This document shows positions 1-10,981 of a DNA stretch of 64,000 nucleotides, piece by piece. The notes under the pieces are model-generated. The model saw only the letters and a program-made list of their open reading frames with translations, searched no databases and had not been told where the DNA came from. The DNA comes from Azolla caroliniana (lineage: Eukaryota; Polypodiophyta), in assembly GCA_043228905.1 (NCBI GenBank), contig JBHGNT010000014.1:2232001-2296000 (forward strand). Direction: 5' to 3'. Positions within the stretch are counted from its first letter, which is position 1. Each line of letters starts with the position of its first letter. The translations under genes were made by a program, and so were the position numbers.

Positions 1-195
1 GAAGCACCGTATGTACGCCGTTGTCTTCATGTTCATCACCTCCCATATCACGACGTCGATTTTGTCCGGTCTCTTGTCCCCAAACTGAACCGGCAGCCAA
101 AGGTCTTTAACCACGAGCATGTCCCTCATCTTTGACTTCCACACCGAATAGTTGGAGCCGGTGAGCTTGAACATGTCTCCCAACGGATCATCCAT
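1..195 (-). CDS. copia Gag, N-terminal 65 codons (partial at window edge)
   Basis: The start codon is the complement of 193-195, 17 bases downstream of the primer site. The visible product begins MDDPLGDMFKLTGSNYSVW and runs on through a KSKMRDMLVVKDLWLP segment. This is the same N-terminus as the gag at 60827. It is the capsid precursor that packages element RNA in cytoplasmic particles. The visible part is open with no stops. The C-terminal part and the zinc knuckle lie outside the window. Confidence 0.8.
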   Translation of the reverse strand, partial: MDDPLGDMFKLTGSNYSVWKSKMRDMLVVKDLWLPVQFGDKRPDKIDVVIWEVMNMKTTAYIRCF

Positions 196-211
196 TTTTC
201 TGTGTTGCCTC

Positions 212-223
212 GCTCTGATACCA
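212..223 (-). other. primer binding site (initiator tRNA-Met type)
   Basis: The minus strand reads TGGTATCAGAGC, the standard plant copia primer site, three bases inside the LTR end. It fixes the LTR border at 227 and the direction of the element. Confidence 0.9.
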
Positions 224-226
224 CTT

Positions 227-946
227 TGTTAGGAACTACACGCTCCGATGAACAACGCTCGGCCACAACCGAGTCTAAAATCAAACACAGAAAACAGGTA
301 ATGAACGCACGACACAAAGGTGAGAGAAGAGTGCACATGATGTTTAACGTAGAAAACCCTGAGAGGGAAAAACCATGGAAGTCCACCGACTCCAAACTAT
401 CACTATATCACAATGATCACAACAGTGAGTTCACGGAGTCAACAACCTCGTGCTCACGATCTTCGCCACAGGCAGAGGTTACAATAGAGGCAACGACCTC
501 TTCCTCTCTCTCTCTCTCTCTCTCTCTCTGTATATTGTTGCGCGGTCTCTAGTCTTGCACCAACAAGAATGATAACAACCCTATCAAAAGTTTTCCCTAA
601 GTCATATTTATACTAATATGACTTTCCGGCTATTTACAAATATAGCCACGATGGACTCTCAGAAACATATTTACGAATATGTCTCTTCATTCGGAGAGCG
701 CTCCTCACCGGGCCTGCATCATCCGGATCTTGTCGGGCACTCGTCATCCGGTTCTTACTGGGTCTACACCATCCGGCTCTCCGTAGCTGGGTACTCCTCA
801 TCCGGTTCTCACCGGGTCTGCACTATCCGGCTCTCCATAGCCGGGTACTCCTCATCTAGTTTCGACTTGTACACCCACTTGTTTCGGAGTTTGCTCATCA
901 GCACTGTTCTTCTCCCTTCCCATCCAGAGGGACATGTTTCCTAACA
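227..946 (-). repeat. 5' LTR of copia 1 (720 bp)
   Basis: The plus strand starts TGTTAGGAAC and ends GTTTCCTAACA, giving inverted LTR tips. It holds a (TC)n tract at about 503-527, a TATA-type stretch near 605-622, and about three degenerate copies of the 54-bp CCGG-rich repeat (about 715-860) found expanded in the related solo LTRs. Small ORFs here are repeat artefacts. Confidence 0.85.
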
Positions 947-1072
947 GGTTATTGGTCGAAGAGAATCATGTTAGAAGAAAGAACACGATGTCAGAAGGAC
1001 AAATGTTCTTCTTGTTGGGAGACAGGTCCCTCCGGATGGGAAGGGAGAAGATCAATGACGATGAACAAACTC

Positions 1073-1390
1073 GGCTACGGAGAGCCGGATGGTGCAGGCC
1101 CGGTATGAACCGGATGAGGAGTACTTGGCTACGGAGAGCCGGATGGTGCAGGCCCGGTATGAACCGGATGAGGAGTACCCGGCTACGGAGAGCCGGATGG
1201 TGCAGACCCGGTATGAACCGGATGAGGAGTACCTGGCTACGGAGAGCTGGATGGTGCAGGCCCGGTATGAACCGAATGAGGAGTACCCGGCTACGGAGAG
1301 CCGGATGGTGCAGGGCCGGTATGAACCAGATGAGGAGTACCCGGCTACGGAGAGCCGGATGGTGCAGACCCGGTATGAACCGGAGGAGGA
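1073..1390 (+). repeat. 54-bp minisatellite inside solo LTR (about 6 copies)
   Basis: Unit starts are 54 bases apart (1073, 1127, ...). Each unit carries the CCGGATGGTGC, CCCGGTATGAACCGG and ATGAGGAGTAC blocks. Because 54 is divisible by 3, all frames stay open and give spurious repetitive ORFs on both strands. The same unit occurs in the LTRs at 227-946 and 6382-7248 with different copy numbers. Confidence 0.9.
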
Positions 1391-1461
1391 GACATATTCG
1401 TAAATATGTTTCTGAGAGCCCATTGTGGCTATATTTGTAAATAGCCGAAAAGTCATATTAG

Positions 1462-1469
1462 TATAAATA
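1462..1469 (+). promoter_or_regulatory. LTR TATA box within an inverted repeat
   Basis: TATAAATA lies inside a perfect 9-bp inverted repeat, AGTCATATT at 1451-1459 and AATATGACT at 1466-1474. The same block occurs in the other LTRs of this family. Its position in the second half of the LTR, upstream of the transcribed 3' part, suits an LTR promoter. Confidence 0.6.
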
Positions 1470-3310
1470 TGACTTAGGGCAAACTAATATTGTTGTTGTC
1501 ATTTTCCCTTGTTGGTGCAAGAAGAAGAGAGAGCACGTAATAGTGTACAGAGAGAGAGAGAGAGAAAGAGGTCATTGCCTCTGTTGTAACCGCCGCCTGT
1601 GGCGAAGATCGTGAGTCCGAGGTCGTTGCCTCTGTGAACTCACTGTTTTGTACATTCATACATAATGACAGTTTGCAGCCTGTGGGCTGCCGTGGTTTTT
1701 CCCCTAGTTTGGGGTTTTCCACGTTAACCTCCTGTGTATTCTTCCTCTCCTTTGTGTCGCGCTTCATTTCTGGTTTTCTGTGTATGAAAAGAATCTCGGT
1801 TGTGGCCGAGCGTTGGACATAAGGAGCAAGGAGTTCCCGTCACTTCTCGAATTTGGAAGGTGGCCGAGGATGAGGTTGAGACTGAAGACGTCGTTTCGGC
1901 CAAGGACGAGGAGGAAGAGCCAGCCGAAATAACGAAGGTAACTCAAAACTTTGGCAAGAAAACGGAAATACTCGAGGAAACTTCGGAAGGAGGGGGAGCT
2001 TCCATGCCGAACAAGATCAGCAAAACAAGCATGTTACTTGTAACTACTGTGGGAAGATCAGCCATTGCGAAGATGAGTGCGGAAAGAAAAGAGGTGAGTC
2101 CGCTTCCATAAGCTAACAACTCACCAATTATGCCGCGAATTCCGAATTCGAAGTCTATGGGGGCATGTTCGAAGACTATGGAGGCACAAAGCAAACATAA
2201 TGTCAGCATCCGGTTTAGCTAGTACCTCTACATCAAAATAAGTATGGTTTGTTGACTCCGGCACCTGAAATTACACGACGTCCCAGGAGGAGTGGGTGTG
2301 CGACTTGCGTACACCTGATCGGCCCAGTTATGTGGAGACTAGGGACGATACTACACTGTTCCTTTCAGCAAAGACGACAAAAACACATGCATTAAGAATG
2401 TTTTACACGTGCCCACCATAACGAAGAATTTGGTCTCAGTCGGCCAAATCGTAGAGCAAGGCATGCAAGTTCGATTCAATAACGACGACTAATTCATAGA
2501 AAAGAAGGGCGAACTCATCACCAGAGGACAGAGAGAAGGCCGAATGTTTATTGTCAATTTAGACGAGGTAAAATTGAGCATGTATGCCAAAGGTGTCAAG
2601 GTTGAGACGAATATCAAGTTGTCGCACAAGAGAATTGTCCACAGTAACCTCCAACGGCTTTGAGCTATGTAGACGAAGGGAGTCGTCATCAAACTTTCAG
2701 CCTTTGACTTGAAACAAGTCAATCGAGTGTGTGAAGCATGTCAACTCGACAAAAAACATCGACTCCCATTCCTAGAGGATAGACATGTAAGTAAAGGCCT
2801 CCTTGATTTGATTTACTCCAACATATGGAAACCGGCTCAAAAGTCGACGATTGGAGGATGCTGGTATTACATCACCTTCATCGATGACTATTATTGCTAC
2901 ATGTGGATCTTTCCAATCAAGAAGAAGAGTGAAGTGCTTTTTCACTTCCAAAAGCTCAAGAAACAGGTCAAGAAAGAAATGGGCCGACATATTCAGTGCC
3001 TACGATCGGATGGAGGAAAAGAGTATTTCTCCGACGAATTTATCCCACCAAAATGAGGGAATAAGGAGAGAATTCATGTGCCAACACACACCTCAACAGA
3101 ATGGAGTAGCTGAACAAATGAATTCGCCAAATACTCGAGGTAGCACACGCCATGATGAACGAGAAGCACATGCCGAAATTCTATTGGGCCGAAGCGGCAT
3201 CCACAACCATCTACCTAATCAATCGGTGTACTACTAATGGAGTGCCTGAACTAACTCCATACGAGACATATGTTGGAAGAAAGCCAGTTCTATCACATTT
3301 GAGAGTGTTC

Positions 3311-3610
3311 AAAAGCATTGCGTATGTACATATCCCGAACGAAAGACAATAGAAGCTCGACCTGAAGTCAGAGAAATGCATCTGTGTAGGATACTTGTAA
3401 AAGCATTGCGTATGTACACATCCCGAACGAAAGACAATAGAAGCTCGACCTAAAGTCAGAGAAATGCATCCGTGTAGGATACTTGTCCAAGCAAAAGGGA
3501 TACAAGTGCTTCAACCCTTCTACCGAACCATACACAACCCGAACGAAAGACAATAGAAGCTTGACCTGAAGTCAGAGAAATGCATCCTTGTAGGATACTT
3601 GTCCGATCAA
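3311..3610 (+). repeat. tandem duplication in the copia A integrase region
   Basis: A stretch encoding the KLDLKSEKC and VGYL end of the integrase region is present three times (about 3311-3401, 3402-3500 and 3537-3605). It starts with AAAAGCATTGCGTATGTACA in the first two copies. The copies differ by a few bases, so the duplication arose after the element died. Confidence 0.75.
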
Positions 3611-4373
3611 ACGGGATACAAGTGCTTCAACCCTTCAACCCAAATGGTTCGGTTAAGTCGAGACGTAGTCTTTGATGAATCAACATCATGGTATGAACCT
3701 GATTCGGCTCTATCTGGCCTCACTGAGGAAGAGTTAGACATCAATTTGGAGGATCACATTTGGCCAAGGACCATACACAGTGAAAGTCCAAGAACAACCA
3801 TGATGATCGCACCATCGGCGCCTCCGAGCAACCAAAGCACAATGTATCCATCAGCCAGGTCAGACAAGGGTAAAGGTAAGATGCCCGAATATGAAGTTGA
3901 CCATCGTGACGAAAGCGATTCGGACGTGTCGGCTCGCTCATTATACAATGAGTTTGGTGTACCCATTATGTGGATACCCGGCGTAAAGAAGGCATTGGCA
4001 TCGACAAATGAAAAACTATGCCGCTCATCTAGGGAAAAGAATTTGGTCACCTGATTCGCCTACAATAAGTATATGGCACATCATTATGCCTTCATCATGA
4101 AGGTAGTGGCCGAACAAGAGCCCAAAAGATTTACGGAAGTGGCTCATGACCCTTGGTGTATGGAAGCCATGGACGAGGAAATGCAAGCTTTAGCCGACAA
4201 TGAAACATGGGACCTCCAAGCACTTCAACCACACAAGAAAGCAATCGGTTGTCGTTGGATATACAAAATTAAATACAATGCCGATGGAACAGTGAACCGA
4301 TACAAGAGGTATGCTCAGACCCATGAGTTTGATTATGAAGAAACCTTTGCCCCATTGTTCTCAAAAAACGCGA

Positions 4374-4540
4374 ATTTTATAGATAGAGTACATTTTAGAA
4401 TACCCACACGTATTCTAAACGTATCCACCCTTTTGGAATTGTCATTTTTTCTAAGCCTAGATCTGTAAATAATTTGAAATTTTGGAACTGTCATTTTTTC
4501 TAAGCCTAAAGTTGTATTCAACGTATTCAAAACGTACTCA
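4374..4540 (+). other. foreign AT-rich insert in copia A RT
   Basis: The RT block EETFAPL is followed by about 165 bases without RT homology, then coding resumes at the LHQIDVKNA block. The insert holds two near-identical pieces (TTGGAA-TGTCATTTTTTCTAAGCCTA). About 20 RT residues are missing at the junction, so this is a replacement rather than a clean insertion. No TIRs were found. Confidence 0.5.
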
Positions 4541-5835
4541 ATGGGGTGGAATCTCCACCAAATCGATGTCAAGAATGCATTATTCCAAGGCGAATTGAAC
4601 TAGAGCAGGAAGTCTACATGGTACTACCACCCAACTTCAAGTCAACATCACATCCGAATGTCGTATGCCGATTCGAGAAGCTTGACTACGGCCTCAAACA
4701 AGCGCCACGGGCTTGGCATTCAATGATCATGCAATTCTTGTGCCGAATTGGTTTTTGGATGTCTAAATCTGACAATTCTTTGTTTATTCAAGGCACCTCA
4801 AGTGGACAGATCTTCCTCATCATATATATCGACAACTTAGTGATCAGTGGTAAACACCTAGTCGATATCAACAAGGTCAAGATGTTGCTCTTAGGGAAGT
4901 TCAAGATGAAAGACATGAACAAACTTCATTACTTCCTGGGAATCGAGGTCATCCAAACTAGCACCAGCACCATGCTCTCCCAATGTCACTACATCTTGAA
5001 TCTTTTGTTCAAGTTCGGCATGATGGACCACAAGCCCATTTCGACACCCCTCGATCAAAACATGGAATTGCATACGGACTCTGGCACACCATCTGAGTTG
5101 ACTCAGTATCATCAAATCATTGGGAGTCTCATATACCTAACTATCACTTGACCTAACTTGAACTATCTGGTCGGCCTCAATAGCCAATTCATACAAACAC
5201 CATGCGATACACATTTGCATTGTTCGAAGAGAGTCTTACGTTACAGTATTGGAACCATGGATTAGGGAATCTTCTACAAGACTGGAGCGACTATTCAGCT
5301 AGAAGGATACACCAATACCGATTGGGCTAGCGGTGTATCTGATCGACGTTCAACATCTGGCTTCAACTTCTCACTCAGAAGTAGAGAAATCTCGTGGAGC
5401 AACAAGAAGCAACCAACAATTGCATTGTCCAACACCAAAGCTTAATACAGGTGTGCGGCTATTACCACCTAAGATTTGATTTGGCTCAAGCGGCTACTCA
5501 AGGACCTTAATGAATTGGTCGATGAACCGATACATATCTACTATGACAATCAAAGTAGCAGACAACTAGCCCAAAACCTGGTCTTGCTTGCCCAAAAAAA
5601 TCACATCGAGGTGCACTACCACTATGTTTGGGAACGTATCATCGTGGAGACATTGATTGCCAACATGTCGGCACCGAACGCCAAACATCTGATATCTCCA
5701 CAAAGGTGCTTGGTGTGGAAAAGCTTCAACAATTTTTGATGGCACTCGGCCTTTGGCCACTCAACATCTCCAGTTTGATGGGGAGGTATGCAAGCCAAAA
5801 GTTGGAACATGAGCCAACTTGATCTTGAAGGGGCA

Positions 5836-6240
5836 TGTTTGAGATATCAAGCTCAAGTAGGTCTAGTTATTTTGTCAATTATGTAACTTAGTAGTTACAT
5901 AAATAGAATCTAGTTAGTGTGTTGATCTTAAAGCCTTAAATAGGATTTTTTACTTAAGTGGGATACATTCTAGATCCTCCACTTCCAAGTTCATTTAATA
6001 TAGGATTTACATCCTTGTACCTATATTCTCCTCACACATGTGCACCCTTGTACATGAGATGTATATATATACCTCATTGTGGGTATATTCTTGTACATGG
6101 GTATATAGAGAAAGGTCTTTAAGCTATACTCTTGTTAATTATCCCCCATTTTGTTCATAAGTGTAACTTCCTCTTACTCTCTCACACGCACACACATTCA
6201 CAGACACATATCACATAGTCTTCGTTGCTTAACCACATAC
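5836..6240 (+). repeat. 3' LTR of copia A (about 405 bp; right end approximate)
   Basis: A purine run GAAGGGGC (about 5827-5834) precedes TGTTTGAGATATC, matching the PPT-LTR border of copia B at 10405-10415. TATA-like GTATATATATAC lies near 6061. The right end is blurred by a second LTR fragment. Confidence 0.65.
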
Positions 6241-6241
6241 A

Positions 6242-7516
6242 TGATTAACTATCACATACTTAGATATTAATTAACCTTTAGTTAATTACCTAATTATTAA
6301 CAATATGCATGTGTGCACCTATATAAAGAGAAGGAAGGGAAGCATGTAGGAATCGATCAAGTGAACTATTGATGAAGTAATTGACGGAAACTCAACGCTC
6401 CTTATGCACAACGCGCGGCCACAACCAAGCTCAGAATCATACACAGAAAACAGGAAACGGAAAAGCACGACACAAAGGAGAGGAAAGGTGCACAGGATGT
6501 TTAACGTGGAAAACCCAAACTAAGGGAAAAACCACGGCAGCCCACAGGCTGCAAACTATCACTATGTTGGAATGTACAAAACAGTGAGTTCACGGAGGCA
6601 ACGACCTCGTGCTCATGATCTTTGCCATAGGCGGCGGTTACAACAGAGGCAACGACCTCCTTCTCTCTCTCTCTCTCTCTGTACGCTGTTACGCGCTCTG
6701 ATCTTACGCAGACAAGAAATAATAACAACAACAGACATATAAAAAAGTTGCCCTTAGTCACATTTATACTAATATGACTTTTCGGCTATTTACAAATATA
6801 GCCTCGATGGACTCTCAGAAACATATTTACGAATATGTCTCTTCATCCGGTTCTCACCGGGTCTGTACCATCCAGTTCTCCGTAGCCGAGTACTCCTCAT
6901 CCGGTCTTCACCGGGTCTGTATCATCCGGCTCTCCGTAGCCGGGTACTCCTCATTCGGTCTTCACCTGGTCTGTATCATCCGGCTCTCTGTAGCCGGGTA
7001 CTCCTCATCCGGTTCATACCGAGTCTGCACCATCCGGCTCTCCGTAGCCGGGTACTCCTCATCTGGTTCATACCGGGTCTGCATCATCCGGCTCTCCGTA
7101 GTCTGGTACTCCTCATCCGGTTCATACCGGGCCTGCACCATCCGGCTCTCCGTAGCTGGGTCCTCCTCATACGGTTTCGGCCTCGGCCGAGTTTGTTCAT
7201 CGGCACTGTTCTTCTCCCTTCCCATCCGGAGGGACCTGTCTCCCAACAGTAATTAATTAATCAAACAATAAATTAAGATAGCTCATTTGCGTAGTGTCTC
7301 GTCAAGTTTAAAATTGAAGTCAAGGGTTCAAGCTAGAGTTTGGTAGAGATGAGTATCCTCTATGCCATCGAACATTGTAAATTTGGTAAAATCTTGTATG
7401 CTCAATGTAATAAAGCTTGTTCTTATCATATACTCTTGCTTCTTGAATCATACACTATCTCTATCTCTTGTTTGTGCTAATCTCTCTTGCTTTTTATTAT
7501 AAACTCTCCTCATACA
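6242..7516 (+). repeat. LTR fragment of the gypsy-D type, split by a solo LTR
   Basis: The pieces 6242-6381 and 7254-7516 align with the LTR at 40150-40758. Shared blocks are TATGCATG-GTG-ACCTATA, GTCAAGGGTTCAA, AAAGCTTGTTCTTAT and TTGTGCT-ATCTCTCTT. The two pieces are continuous once the solo LTR and one GTAAT copy are removed. No coding sequence of that element is attached here. Confidence 0.7.
6382..7248 (-). mobile_element. solo LTR of the copia-1 family (867 bp), minus orientation, TSD GTAAT
   Basis: The plus strand starts TGACGGAAAC and ends CTCCCAACA. Perfect GTAAT duplications lie at 6377-6381 and 7249-7253. It is in opposite orientation to the solo LTR at 1013-1842 and holds about six copies of the 54-bp unit (about 6845-7165) and a (CT)n tract at about 6662-6680. 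Confidence 0.93.
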
Positions 7517-9960
7517 AAAATCTTGGCGGTTCGAGGCAGCAAGCACAAACAATATGGCAACGACATACTTATATATGCCCGATGAAGTTGAGAATTGAGG
7601 TATTCTCTCACTTTCTTAAGTTAAAAAATCTAGTGGAAAATGAGAAGAATCACAAGATTTGATGCTTATGGTCTGATGGCAGTTGAGAATACTTCTCAAC
7701 TGAGTTCATGGCCTTTCTAGAAAAGAAAGAGATTCACTAGTAATTCTCTTGCCGGTAAAAATCACAACAAAACGGTGTTGTTGACCGTAAGAATTGCACA
7801 ATTCTTGATATGGCTCATGCCATGTTGCAGGAGAAGAACATGCCAAAGATCTATTGGGCAGAGGTAGCAGTCACAACCGTGTATCTCATCAATGGGTGCA
7901 TGACCAAGGGTGTCTATGACGTCACCCCTCATGAAACGTATTTTGGGCGAAAGCTAGACCCTTGAATGTTTTGGGTAGCATTGTATACATGCACTCACCC
8001 GAGAAGTAAAGAAAGCTTGATCCAAAGTCAGAGAAGATGATCCTCATCGATTACTCCTTTAAAAAAAATGGTTATAAATGTTAAACCCCACCACTCAATA
8101 GTCACAAATAAGCCGAGGCATCATGGTATTTGATTAGGTCACATCATGGTATGGCGCAACATTGGTGATCCCCTCTATGTTTGAAACAAGCGGATTTGGC
8201 GAAGAAGAAGAAAGGTTGATGGCCATTATGGGTAGAGAAACCAACAAAGAGTTTGCCCTCACTAGCTGACTGGACATGAGGTGTCCAACAATTAGAGTCT
8301 TGTGTGGCATGAAGAAACCTCTAATGTGATGTAAAAAGAAAAAAAGGGAAGATGCTCGAATAGAGGCCAAGAGCATGACATCAGCTGACTACTCAACTGT
8401 TGACAGCAAGTATGGCGTGCCTATAATGGGGACACCAAGAGTAACGAAGGCCCTAGAAGTGGCCAATTGGAAACTCCATCAATCGAGCCAACAAAAGAAC
8501 CTGATAGTAAGGTTTGTCTATGGCGAGTACATGGCACATCACTATGCATTCATGATGAAGGTCGTAGCGAACCAATAACTCGAGATCCCCAATGGATGGA
8601 GTCAATGAGGGAGGAGATGTGTGCATTGTTAAACAACGATGCTTGGGATTTAGTTCTAGCCAATTGGTTGCCACTAGATGTTCAAGGTAAAGCATAATAC
8701 AGAGGGCATGGTCTATTGGTTCAAGATTCAGCTAGCCGCCAAGGGGTATGCACAAACCTACGGCATAGACTATGAGGAAACATTTTTCTTGGTAGCCAAA
8801 ATGACTATCATGAGAATGGCAATTGCACTCGTAGCAACGAAAGGGTGGCACTTGCATCAAATGGATGTGAAGAAGGCATTCCTCCTAGGTGAGCTTGAGG
8901 AGAAAGTTTACATGATGCAACCACCCGACTTTGAATCAAGCAAACATGCACATGTAGTTTGCATATTCAAGAAGCCACTCTACGAACTAAAGCAAACCTC
9001 GAGAGCATGGCATTCAAACATCGACTTCTGATTACAAAAATTGGATAAATTGTTGTATATGCGAAACAATACCTAAAACCCGGTCTTCTTAATCTTATAT
9101 GTCGATGACCTTGTCATCATGGAGAAAGCCTCACCAAGACACAAAAGATTAAAAAGCTACTTTCAGAGAAGTTCGAGATGAAGGACCTGAATGACTTACA
9201 TTATTTTCTCGACATTTCTCTACAAGTTCGGAATGACCAAGTATAAGTCCATCTCAACACCCGTTGATCGAAATATGAAGCTAAGTGCAGATTCCAACAA
9301 TTTTTTCAAGACGACGCAATGTCGAAAAATAATTAGTAGTCTTACCTACTTAACTATCACGTGGCTAGACCTTAGCTACCCGGTTGGGCTCCTTAGCCAA
9401 TTCATGAAAAACCCCCTCTAACACTCACATGGATTGGGCTAAGTGAATGTTATAGTATGTCAGTGGAACATTTTATCATAGTATCTTCTATAAGAGTGGA
9501 GTACCACTTCGACAAGAAAGGGTCACGAATGTTGATTGGGTGGGCAACACAACTAATAGGAGATCCACTTTGGTATCTACGTTTTCACTCAGCACTAGAG
9601 TGATCTCCTAGAGTAGCAATAAATAGTCAACAGTCACAACTCTATCAAGCATTGAGGTGGAGTATAGGGGTGCAACTATAGTTGTGTGTGAAGTTATATG
9701 GTTTAAAAGACTAATGAAAGAGTTTAATAAATTCCTCAACAAGTTGATACCAATACACTATGTCAATCTCATCAACATCCAGCTCACAAAGAACCCGGTG
9801 ATTCATGCCCCGACTAAAAACATCGAGGTGCACTATCATTACATCCACAAATGCATATTGGTTGGACACATTGACCTCCAATACATTGGTACCGAGCAAG
9901 TGGCCAATATTTTCACAAAGGCGCTATATCTTGACAAGTTGCGGTAATTCTCAGTGGATC
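7517..9960 (+). pseudogene. copia B Pol remnant (integrase to RNase H)
   Basis: The 5' LTR, gag and protease are missing. Integrase traces run from about 7590 (LWSDGS, QQNGVVDRKN, AMLQEKNMPKIYWAE) to about 8110. RT follows: YGIDYEETF at about 8758, LHQMDVKKAFLLGELEEKVYM at about 8850-8915, and an intact YVDD at about 9098. RNase H tail ends near 9947 (GTEQVANIFTKAL). Several stops and frame changes leave pieces of 76-117 codons. It is a relative of copia A but a separate insertion. Confidence 0.85.
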
Positions 9961-10414
9961 TAGGCCTTAGACCACTCAATATGCTGAGCTTGGGGGGGAG
10001 TACAAGTACAAAGATGAGAAACGAAGCCGATACTAACGAACGCATGGAGAATAAGCACCTCACATGAGGAACAGTGAGACTAACATTGACAAAGTAAGCC
10101 TGACACATCTAATCCGACTTGACACCTTGGGATTTGGCAAATTGGAGGAAAGCTTTTGAAAGCTTGAAATTTTGAAGTTCGAGATAGGCCTGACTATGAA
10201 CTGACATCCTTGACTAGCATAGACTTGACACCTTGGGATTTTTGTCAACATTCTTTATATCGGCAAGATCGATCTTGCTGGATGGGATTGAGTACATCTA
10301 TGGAACAATGTGAAAACCACGATCCAACAGTTCAACCAACTTCAAATGAGTCTTCAATTGACTACACGTAGACAACCACGCTTAAGAGGACACACAATTG
10401 ACCTTGAGGGGGCG
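9961..10414 (+). other. copia B 3' noncoding tail with polypurine tract
   Basis: No gene is visible. A GGGGGGGAG run lies at about 9990. A second purine tract, GAGGGGGCG (10406-10414), directly precedes the LTR start TGTTGAGAATC and is the probable polypurine primer. Confidence 0.6.
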
Positions 10415-10510
10415 TGTTGAGAATCAAGATCAACTCATGTGAATATGTGCTTATAAAGCAAAGCACAATGTGTGAAAAAGTGTGTGATCACACTTTATTT
10501 TAATTCATGT
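10415..10510 (+). repeat. LTR of copia B, left part (split by gypsy A)
   Basis: It starts TGTTGAGAATC after the purine tract. It ends in CATGT (10506-10510), the target duplication of gypsy A, and continues at 32354. The full LTR would be about 398 bp, ending at 32660 next to a primer site. Confidence 0.85.
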
Positions 10511-10928
10511 TGTTACCGGCCGGCAAGGAGTCCAAAATACGGAGTGAAGGAATTAATTAAGTATGGTTGTAATAAGCATAGTGTGGACGGACGGACTGGA
10601 AACGGTATGCCGTTCCAGATCCGGACGGATCCCGAATAGGTGCGAGAGGCACCGTTTTGTACTACGGGCCGGAAACCTATTTAAAGGCCCGGACCCCATT
10701 GTAATCACGGCGGATAATTAATAGAGCTTATGATGTTCATACTTCTGTCTTGATTTCCGTTCTGTAATCACTGTTATATCTTACGCGTGTAATTAACCAA
10801 AGCATTCTTATCGTGTAACCTACGTAAATCGGTGTAATCGTTGAATCTTAATCCTATGCCGTAATCACCCTTTGGTGAAGTGTCTCCGTGACACCTTGTG
10901 TTGGGCCTTGTCCGGCTAGAGAATAACA
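10511..10928 (+). repeat. 5' LTR of gypsy A (418 bp)
   Basis: It runs from TGTTACCGGCC to AGAATAACA. It differs from the 3' LTR at about 10690 (ggcccgga against ggcccgaa). The internal region starts CAGTTTTGGCGACCACG; the TTTGGCGACC part is a candidate primer site, but I could not assign its tRNA. Confidence 0.93.
10678..10687 (+). promoter_or_regulatory. LTR TATA-type promoter of gypsy A
   Basis: CTATTTAAAG lies about 250 bases before the LTR end. It is repeated in the 3' LTR (about 32103) and in the gypsy B LTR (about 53495). Position and conservation suggest the transcription start region of the element. Confidence 0.55.
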
Positions 10929-10981
10929 CAGTTTTGGCGACCACGATTCCTGCTTTCTCGCAGCGAACGACGGCTTAATGG

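Larger units (their letters stand above)
1..946 (-). mobile_element. Ty1/copia element (copia 1), 5' end only, minus strand
   Basis: The element reads right to left: 5' LTR 227-946, primer binding site 212-223, gag start at 195, and then the window edge. The gag and LTR match the copia elements at 42248-54618 and 60687-64000, so one copia family is present several times. The right border at 946 abuts copia A sequence, so this copy seems to have inserted into copia A and removed or displaced its 5' part. The partner target duplication lies outside the window. The possible duplication on the right is ggtta (947-951), which cannot be checked. Confidence 0.85.
1013..1842 (+). mobile_element. solo LTR of the copia-1 family (830 bp) with TSD CTTCT
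   Basis: It starts TGTTGGGAGACAGG and ends TTCCCGTCA. Perfect 5-bp duplications CTTCT lie at 1008-1012 and 1843-1847. No primer site follows, and the reading frame of copia A gag continues across when the insert is skipped. This is the footprint of an insertion followed by LTR-LTR recombination. A (GA)n tract lies at about 1552-1567. Confidence 0.93.
947..5760 (+). pseudogene. copia A Gag-Pol remnant
   Basis: The gag reading frame enters at 947-1012 and resumes at 1843. A CX2CX4HX4C zinc knuckle (CNYCGKISHCEDEC) lies near 2040-2081. The protease motif VDSGT is at about 2252, followed at once by a stop. Integrase core blocks span about 2700-3200, including FIDDYY and QQNGVAEQMN. RT runs from about 4090 to 5150 and is interrupted at about 4374-4540; its catalytic block reads YIDN, so the second Asp is lost. 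RNase H blocks (NTDWASG, YYDNQSS) are at about 5320-5560. Many stops and frame changes are present, so no protein is made. Confidence 0.85.
947..6240 (+). mobile_element. Ty1/copia element (copia A), 5'-truncated and split by a solo LTR
   Basis: Gag, protease, integrase, RT and RNase H remnants follow in copia order, with a 3' LTR from 5836. The 5' LTR and gag start are missing because copia 1 abuts at 946. A solo LTR (1013-1842) splits gag. Many stops, a YIDN in place of YVDD and internal duplications show that it is long dead. Confidence 0.85.

Noticed and set aside
1052-1456. Repetitive ORFs on both strands within the solo LTR
   Set aside because: Produced by the 54-bp repeat, whose length is a multiple of three. 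They have no start context and change with copy number.
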